NCBI GenBank assembly: GCA_028752905.1
Contig: JAQNBH010000009.1
Location: forward strand, 45,245,165 to 45,309,164
Length of the DNA: 64,000 nucleotides
Reading direction: 5' to 3'
Source of the DNA: Cladorhizidae sp. MBARI D1340-BT2
Taxonomy: Eukaryota > Porifera > Demospongiae > Poecilosclerida > Cladorhizidae
The first letter of the stretch is position 1. Each line of letters starts with the position of its first letter. This document shows positions 56,959 to 64,000 of this stretch, piece after piece. The notes beneath the pieces are model-generated. The model was not told the DNA's origin, did not search any database, and was given only the letters and a program-made list of their open reading frames with translations. The position numbers and the translations under genes were made by a program.

Positions 56959-57292
56959 GGGACATCCAGGGATAGTCTCACCTAACTAGGGACATCCAGG
57001 GATAGCCCCACCAAACTAGGGACATCCAGGGATACTCACACCTAACTAGGGACATCCCCCACCTAACTAGGGACATCCAGGGATAGTCCCACCTAACTAG
57101 GGACATCCCCACCTAACTAGGGACATCCAGGGATAGTCACAGGGACATCCAGGGATAGTCCCACCTAACTAGGGCATCCAGGGATAGTGCCACCTAACTA
57201 GGGACATCCAGGGATAGTGCCACCTAACTAGGGACATCCAGGGATAGCCCCACCTAACTAGGGACATCCAGGGATAGTCCCACCTAACTAGC
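56957..57292. repeat. About 30-bp minisatellite within gag
   Basis: The unit is CCTAACTAGGGACATCCAGG plus GATAGTCCCA, about 12 copies, several shortened. Confidence 0.93.
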
Positions 57293-57639
57293 AATGGTGT
57301 GACATGGAGATATAAACCCACCCATTGTCGTCTCAACACCAAGCTCCACTGATAAGACAGGTGAGGATGAGATCGAGTTGGCAGCCGAGCAGCAGGAACC
57401 GACCCCCAGTACAGGAGTGGATGACCCGCCGGACTTCAGTGATTACCTGTATCTGAGAGCAACAGGGCAAAGCAACTGGCTCGCCAGAGGTATGCTAAGA
57501 GATGGGGTCAGCAGGTGCCACTGGAGGATGGGGGAGGAAGGAACATCAGTTAGTAGGAGCCCAGGAGAGTGACCCCACCCTGAAGATCTGAGGAGGAGAA
57601 GCACTGTCTCCACCTCACCCTTCTTCTATCAGGATGACA

Positions 57640-57905
57640 TCCTATGGAGAGAATGGATGCCCCAAAGCAGACCGAGATGGTGCACCAGATTGTACTCCTC
57701 TAGGTATACAGAGAGACTGCTCTGCGTATAGCACACCTGGAACCATGGGCTGGCTAATTCGGGAGAACATAGACCGTGAACAGTACTGAGACGGTTCTTC
57801 TGGCCAGGCATTTGAGGAGAAGTAGAGACCTCTGCAAAAGATGCCAGAACTGCCAGCACACAGCCAAGGGAATAGTACGTAAATGTCAGGGAATCAAGAG
57901 CAATC
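57640..57905 (+). pseudogene. Integrase zinc-binding (HHCC) region
   Basis: A stretch with AHLEPWAG, a TVNS...TVLLAR segment and DLCKRCQNCQHTAKG gives the His and CxxC parts of the integrase finger, in shifting frames. About 300 bp of unrelated AT-rich sequence (58,020-58,240) separates it from the catalytic core. Confidence 0.85.
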
Positions 57906-58249
57906 ATCCCTGACTGAAGCCTACCCCTCAACCCAAACAAGATTCACCACAAGGTCACGAGACAGCACAAATTACATATATGGAGGAATCGACAGATGGA
58001 ACACTCGGATTGGACAGCCGAGCTAAAATAGGAGTTTTTTAGATAGTAATGGGAGTGGACTAGTATGTATTTGCTTATTGGCTATACCCTCTTTATCTAT
58101 ACCCTCTTTATCATATACTTTATTTGAAGATACTAGTGGTATGGCTATATAATCACTACATACCGGCAGAGATAACCAGTTACAGATTAGTGGTCTAGCT
58201 AGGTGAGTGGATGGTACACGGCCACTCACCCTAAAGAGCTAGGCTGCAC

Positions 58250-59020
58250 AGGGAAAGTCCAGAGGTCTGAGTGGCTGGGACAAGACCCCCCACCAGATCA
58301 AGGGACAGGGGTACTGCGACTATTGGACATGCTATCCAGAAGCCTTCCTGCTGAAGGCCACAACAAGCAGAGATGTTGCAGATATTCTGGTGGAGATGTT
58401 CTCCAGATGAGATTCTCTCTGACAGGGGCTCCAACTTCTGCAGCAAACTGATGAGGAATTCCTGTGGATGTTTGCGGTGTCCCACATCAAGACTGCAGCC
58501 TATCATCCAGACGGATGGGATGGTAGAGCACTACAATGCGACCCTAAAGAGTGGACTCCATAAGTATGTCGAGAGGTTTGGAGGGCAGTGGCACAAGAGT
58601 ATTCCCTACTTACTTTTTGCATTCCCCCACCAGAGCACAGGGTTCAGCCCATTAGAACTGATCTTTGGGAGGAATCCTTAGGGACACTGGACATGGTGCA
58701 GGCACAGAGCTGACCAAGTGTAAGGAGAGTGTCGTCTCCTTCCTACTTGATACCTTGGAGGCAGCTCAAGACCAGTTGGAGGAGAATGACAAGATGAAGA
58801 TCTGGTATGACGGGACAGCTCGTAAATGCTGTCTCCAGATGACCTAGTCCTGGTACTAGTGCCCTCATTATCCAACAAGTTATTGGCCAGGTAAGGAACA
58901 TATTCTATCTCATAAAAATTAAGCCATACAACATATAAAGTCAAGACAGGTAGGAGCAGACGAATGAATAGAACATTTCATGTGAACATGTTGGCCAGGT
59001 GGGAGTCACCATCAGCGGTC
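58250..59020 (+). pseudogene. Integrase catalytic core and C-terminal domain
   Basis: DEILSDRGSNFCSKLM has the second catalytic Asp. QTDGMVEHYNATLKSGLHKY holds the Glu region, and LLFAFPHQSTGFSPLELIFGR follows. LVLVPSLSNKLLA and MNRTFHVNMLARWESP are the usual integrase C-terminal modules. The integrase is therefore complete to its end before the RT begins. Confidence 0.92.
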
Positions 59021-59096
59021 TGCCTACTCAGTGAGATGCCCCAACCACCACTGACTTAGTTCAAGGAGATCATAACCTGAAATGATCAACCTATGT

Positions 59097-59684
59097 GAAG
59101 GAAAGTCGTCCTTCTGCTGAAACAGACACTTTAACTGTTCAGTCAGATCCACACTTTGCCTGGGACCTATTCCTAGCCACCTGCTAGAAATCTTATCCCA
59201 AGCCAAACTCAGTAACTCTCTCCGAGATACTGGCAACCCACTTGAAACAAGTATGTTATAATATTAGAGAATCACACATACACAGTGTCAATCAACACTA
59301 TCAACAATCTCAATCAAAGTTCTTACAACAGTTCTTAAAGTTCAACATAATCAGGTATCAGTTCTTCTGGGGGCATAGGCCTTAGTGTGTTTGTATCTTA
59401 TACATAGTCTCCTTTTATATTCTTTCTATCAGTTCAGGTTGAGGTCACTGGTCTCCTTGCCAACCTGTGGTGGACCAATCATCTTCACTTGGGTCAACCC
59501 ATGTCACAGGCTCCTCAGTCAGGTGAGGGTTCTTGCTTGTTGTCTGTGGTGTGGTTGTGGCTTGTTTGTTGGCTTATTCTTTCACATGTATATGTCCATT
59601 TGTTAATCCCACAGATAGTGATGTTCTGCTGTCAACACCATCTGCTGGTTCTGCCACTGTCAGGTGAGAGTATTTTCCTGACAA
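59097..59684 (-). mobile_element. Inserted fragment of the second LTR element (LTR plus gag start)
   Basis: The minus strand repeats the LTR and leader of 50,939-52,540 (without the piggyBac insertion), including TGTCAGGAAAATACTC at 59,684, CTTGTTTCAAGTGGGTTGCC and the gag start DLTEQLKCLFQQKDDF. It is cut off in gag. It separates integrase and RT of the host element. Confidence 0.85.
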
Positions 59685-59699
59685 CCTACAACCCACCAA

Positions 59700-60360
59700 C
59701 TCCACATCAATAAGAAACTCTCACAGAAGCAGCAGGATGAGATGAGCAGACACGTGAATGCACACAGCCTCATGCAAGATCAGCCTGGGAGTCACTGTTG
59801 CAGCAATAGACATTGACACGGGGATGCAAAACCCATCAGTTCTCTCCCCTACTGCTGCCCCAAGCACGAATGGCCACAGTCAAACAGGAAATTGGAGACC
59901 TTCTGTGGGCAGGACTCATACGAGTGAGTAGAAGCCCATGGGCAGCCGTGGTAGTTCTGGTCCCCAAGAAGGATGGGTCAATTTGCCTCTGTGTGGACTA
60001 TCGCAAGTTGAACACCGTGACCCGTCCAGACCCCTTCCCAATGCCAAGAGTTGGAAGATTTTATCGATGGCTTGGTGGGGGCCAGTTAGATCACCACATT
60101 GGACCTGACAAAGGCTACTGGCAGGTGCCAGTAGCCCAGGATTCCAAGGAGAAGACCGCATTTACAACTCCATTGGGCAAGTATGAGCCATTTCTTATGG
60201 GGGACCCGTACACATTCCGGAGGCTGATGAGAACTGGTTGTTCAGAGATGTGCCACACTACGTCTCGGCCTATATGGACAACATCTCAGCCTATATGGAT
60301 CATGTCTCGGCCTATATGGACAACGCTGTAATCTTCAGCAGACCCAAGAAGATCTGTTCC
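59700..60360 (+). pseudogene. Reverse transcriptase of the Gmr1-like element
   Basis: LLPQARMATVKQEIGDLL, AAVVVLVPKKDGSICLCVDY, LNTVTRPDPFPMPR, KGYWQVPVAQDSKEKTAFTT are RT blocks 1-4. The block-5 'PFGLxxAP' segment is deleted. The catalytic loop SAYMDN is present three times in tandem (60,265-60,325), each time with Asn in place of the second Asp or a further change (YMDH). Confidence 0.92.
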
Positions 60361-60890
60361 TCCCTCGGTCTCGCCGGCTACTGTCGCCAATTCGTACTGA
60401 ACTATGCCACCATCGCCAATCCCCTGACAAACCTAACTAAGAAAGACCAGCCAGACCTTCACCACCCTCAAGACTGCCCTCATCTCCAACCCAGTTTTGC
60501 AGGGCAGCAGAAAGTTCATTCTACAGACGGATGTCTTGGATCTGGGTATTGGGGCCATCCTTAGCCACACCAGCGAGGCACAGGGAGACCGTCCCATGGC
60601 ATACTTCTCCCGGAAGTTGAACAGCCGGAAAAAGAACTATGTGGCAGTTGAGTAGGAGTGCCTCGCCATTGTAGACAGCATCAGGCATTTTGAGTGTATA
60701 TAACATTCACTGTGGTTCCGACCACAGCTGCCTCCATTTCCTGGACAAGATAATGGATGTCAGAGGTCAGCTCATTAGGTGGTCGCTACATCTGCAACCA
60801 TCTGCCCTCAGCATCTGAAACAGACCAGGATCCGCCAATGGCAATGCTGATGGCCTGTCCCATCACAGGCCTGGGAAGGAGCTGACACAG
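60361..60890 (+). pseudogene. RNase H of the Gmr1-like element
   Basis: SLGLAGYCRQFVLNYATIAN connection region, then LQTDVLDLGIGAILSH, a MAYFSRKLN block, a VE-stop-ECLAIVDSIRHF block and a terminal GSANGNADGLS. The latter marks the end of gypsy RNase H. No integrase follows. Confidence 0.88.
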
Positions 60891-60904
60891 TAACTTCACT
60901 GCAG

Positions 60905-60940
60905 GAGGACATGGGGGAGAGGGGGGGGGGGGGGGGGGGG
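60905..60940 (+). other. Polypurine tract
   Basis: GAGGACATGGGGGAGA followed by about 20 G directly before the 3' LTR, the second-strand primer site. The G run may have expanded. Confidence 0.75.
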
Positions 60941-61248
60941 TGTCATGGACTTCCACCTACACTTATGGTAGAACAAAGAGATCCTGACAAGAGAGAGTGA
61001 ACGATCTGAGAAACCAACTGTGAAACATCAAAGACATATAGAACCTGATTGGGCGGTATGTAGTGTTAATATATGTATATTACCATTTAAAGTCTGGCTT
61101 AGCTCTGGACTGGCAGCCTATTTAAAGGCACCAGCCCTGGGGCTAAGGGGGTGACCGAGTTAGATTGTAAGTTGTGATTGATGATTTATGTAACTAATTC
61201 CTTGACAGAGCTGGTTCTGCTTGATGTAAAGGGGTAGATTCCACAACA
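60941..61248 (+). repeat. 3' LTR of the Gmr1-like element
   Basis: TGTCATGGACTTCCACC through CCACAACA, about 308 bp, differing from the 5' LTR by many substitutions and small indels, so the insertion is old. Confidence 0.92.
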
Positions 61249-61684
61249 CAAACCTTCAGATATTGCAGAATCTCGACACTTTCAAGGACTGGCTCTCCAG
61301 TATCTATGTCCGAACCTAAACAGCTTCCACCCTTGTAAATGGACACCTGTTATGAATTAGTTCCTACTCACCACTAGGATAATTTTCAGCAATAAAACCT
61401 GTACTTATTTAAGAGAAGAAAAACAAAAAGGTCAAAGTTGTTTATGTTATGTTATATTGACAACTGTGCTGCACAACGTAAAGGAATGCAATGGTACACT
61501 CATTCATTGTCATATTGTGGGCCAGCCTTTTTGCAGGTTCCTGCTACCTGCTGACCAGCAGCATATTTATACTATTTAACTACACTGTTTAACTACACTG
61601 TTTAGTTATTTATACATTGCCAGTGGCAGAACTGGTAAGTCCCAAGCAATGTCACTCTATCCCCCCACCAAAAACATTAATTGT
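61249..61684 (+). pseudogene. Continuation of the LINE relic, then unique DNA
   Basis: NLQILQNLDTFKDWLSS (61,250-61,303) resembles the last residues of LINE ORF2 proteins after 'LWNxLP'. It follows on from 55,933 if the LTR element is removed. Unique AT-rich DNA leads to the satellite. Confidence 0.5.
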
Positions 61685-63560
61685 TCACTCATACATTATT
61701 ACATAACTATATTGTTCACTCATACATTATTACACAACTTTATTGTTCACTCATACATTACTATATTGTTCACTCATACATTATTATACAACTATATTGT
61801 TCACTCATACATTATTATACAACTATATTGTTCACTCATACATTATTACACAATTATATTGTTCACTCATACATTACTATATTGTTCACTCATACATTAT
61901 TACACAATTATATTGTTCACTCATACATTATTACACAACTATTATTGTTCACTCATACATTATTACACAACTATATTGTTCACTCATACATTATTACACA
62001 ATTATATTGTTCACTCATACATTATTACACAACTATATTGTTCACTCATACATTATTACATAACTATATTGTTCACTCATACATTATTACACAACTATAT
62101 TGTTCACTCATACATTATTGCACAAATATATTGTTCACTCATACATTATTATACAACTATATTGTTCACTCATACATTATTACACAATTATATTGTTCAC
62201 TCATACATTATTACACAACTATATTGTTCACTCATACATTATTACATAACTATATTGTTCACTCATACATTATTACACAACTATATTGCTGACTCATACA
62301 TTATTACACAACTTATATTGTTCACTCATACATTATTACACAATTATATTGTTCACTCATACATTATTACACAACTATATTTTTCACTCATACATTATTA
62401 CACAACTATATTGCTGACTCATATATATTGTTCACTCATACATTATTACACAACTATATTGTTCACTCATACATTATTACACAACTATATTGTTCACTCA
62501 TACATTATTACACAATTATATTGTTCTATTACACAATTATATTGTTCACTCATACATTATTACACAACTATATTGTTCACTCATACATTATTACATAACT
62601 ATATTGTTCACTCATACATTATTACACAACTATATTGCTGACTCATACATTATTACACAACTATATTGTTCACTCATACATTATTACACAATTATATTGT
62701 TCACTCATACATTATTACACAATTATATTGTTCACTCATACATTATTACACAATTATATTGTTCACTCATACATTATTACACAACTATATTGTTCACTCA
62801 TACATTATTACATAACTATATTGTTCACTCATACATTATTACACAACTATATTGCTGACTCATACATTATTACACAACTTATATTGTTCACTCATACATT
62901 ATTACACAATTATATTGTTCACTCATACATTATTACACAACTATATTGTTCACTCATACATTATTACACAACTATATTGTTCACTCATACATTATTACAT
63001 AACTATATTTTTCACTCATACATTATTACACAACTATATTGCTGACTCATACATTATTACACAATTAGCTATATTGTTCACTCATACATTATTACACAAC
63101 TATATTGTTCACTCATACATTATTACACAATTATATTGTTCTTACACAATTATATTGTTCACTCATACATTATTACACAACTATATTGTTCACTCATACA
63201 TTATTACATAACTATATTGTTCACTCATACATTATTACATAACTATATTGTTCACTCATACATTATTTCACAACTATATTGTTCACTCATACATTATTAC
63301 ATAACTATATTGTTCACTCATACATTATTACATAACTATATTGTTCACTCATACATTATTTCACAACTATATTGTTCACTCATACATTATTACATAACTA
63401 TATTGTTCACTCATACATTATTACACAACTATATTGCTGACTCTTACATTATTACATAAGTATATTGTTCACTCATACATTATTACACAACTATTATTAT
63501 TGTTCACTCATACATTATTACACATTCACTCATACATTATTACATAACTATTATTATGGT
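61685..63560. repeat. 31-bp satellite, about 60 copies
   Basis: The unit is ATTGTTCACTCATACATTAT plus TACACAACTAT. Variants (ttgctgactc, acataact, atttcaca) recur at intervals that hint at a higher-order period of several units. Reading frames across it are artefacts. Confidence 0.97.
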
Positions 63561-63626
63561 AACAACTCATTAAGTTGTGATATTTTACTAATAAACCTAT
63601 AGATTATGATTATCAGGTTAAATCAT

Positions 63627-64000
63627 TCAGTTCTTGAGCATGGATATATCAGCCTCCATGGAATTACTGCTCTCAGCCTCCTTCTCAGATGGACTTGCAC
63701 TCAGTGATTCTGAGTTCAGAGTAATTCCCAGTGGTGGTGGTGATGGATGATCAGAAGACTCATCGACAGATGTGGAATCTTTTTCAATCCACACAATGTT
63801 GAATTTATTGGCAACCTTATCTTCTCCCAGCATAACACTTACATCCAAGTTACTGTTCTCCAGAACTAAGTTTAGCTCCAGCTCTTCAACATGTGGGAGG
63901 TTATTGCCTTGTCTTTTTCTTTGTTTTGAGCTTAAGAAACGATTCACTTTGGAGGGAGGTCTTGCAGCTGGGGGATTATAGTTCTCCTCGCACACATCAT
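63627..64000 (-). CDS. Unrecognised partial reading frame at the right edge
   Basis: Open on the minus strand from the edge to TGA at 63,627-63,629 (about 123 codons). No ATG in frame is needed, so it may be a terminal exon of a larger gene. Features are a basic segment (NRFLSSKQRKRQ), an ELELNLVLENSNLDV stretch, then an acidic Ser/Glu-rich tail ending ADISMLKN. Composition looks like real coding sequence. No family is recognised; a transposon protein is possible. Confidence 0.4.
   Translation of the reverse strand, partial: DVCEENYNPPAARPPSKVNRFLSSKQRKRQGNNLPHVEELELNLVLENSNLDVSVMLGEDKVANKFNIVWIEKDSTSVDESSDHPSPPPLGITLNSESLSASPSEKEAESSNSMEADISMLKN

Larger units (their letters stand above)
55934..61248 (+). 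mobile_element. Gmr1-like Ty3/gypsy element: LTR-gag-IN-RT-RH-LTR
   Basis: Two LTRs in the same orientation bound about 5.3 kb. In between, in order, are gag, integrase, reverse transcriptase and RNase H, then a polypurine tract. Integrase thus precedes RT, the order of Ty1/copia, while the protein sequences are Ty3/gypsy. This arrangement is known for the Gmr1-like group of gypsy elements. Numerous stops, a gag minisatellite, an inserted LTR fragment and an RT deletion show the copy is dead. Confidence 0.85.

Noticed and set aside
61649..63459. 330-codon and shorter frames with the SLIHYYITILFTHTLLHNYIV repeat
   Set aside because: Product of the 31-bp satellite; no conserved start and no coding bias.

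Overview
This is a eukaryotic, almost certainly invertebrate metazoan window. It has spliced exons with GT-AG introns, AT-rich non-coding DNA and a dense load of minisatellites. Its transposons (hAT with ZMYM/DUF4371-like proteins, piggyBac-like TTAA elements, Penelope-like, Ty3/gypsy, LINE) are typical of animals. A sponge or other early-branching animal would fit the divergence of the one host gene, but the species cannot be fixed from sequence alone. Nothing bacterial is present.

The only host gene I recognise is on the + strand: the C-terminal half of Mediator subunit 23 (MED23). I place 18 phase-compatible exons from 7,961 to the stop at 40,454-40,456, one of them tentative. Most introns are short (60-450 bp). 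The others are inflated: a 36-bp satellite of about 3 kb lies between exons 1 and 2, about 8 kb of 38/32/23-bp satellites lie between exons 13 and 14, and about 17 kb of repeats and transposon remnants lie between exons 15 and 17. The N-terminal half of MED23 was not found in the 7.9 kb upstream.

Layout: 1-655 is the end of a zinc-finger transposon inserted into a gypsy integrase; 652-3,322 is the gypsy 3' end, with an LTR that has grown a 29-bp satellite; 3,300-7,960 is satellites and unrecognised DNA; 7,961-40,456 is MED23 with satellites, three TIR/foldback elements, a hAT remnant (minus), a pogo-like MITE, a piggyBac-like relic and a second hAT relic (plus); 41,500-44,290 is a third hAT relic (minus) holding a TTAA-flanked MITE; 45,640-47,463 is a Penelope-like element split by a gypsy element (47,464-50,938, minus); 50,939-52,540 is another LTR element 5' end pierced by a second piggyBac-like element; 55,240-61,340 is a LINE relic split by an LTR element whose integrase precedes its reverse transcriptase; 61,685-63,560 is a 31-bp satellite; the right edge has an unknown partial reading frame (minus).

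The transposon copies I examined are broken by frameshifts, stops or deletions. The most interesting items are the Gmr1-like LTR element with inverted pol order, the satellite-filled MED23 introns, and a MITE whose empty site is preserved in a neighbouring tandem duplicate.
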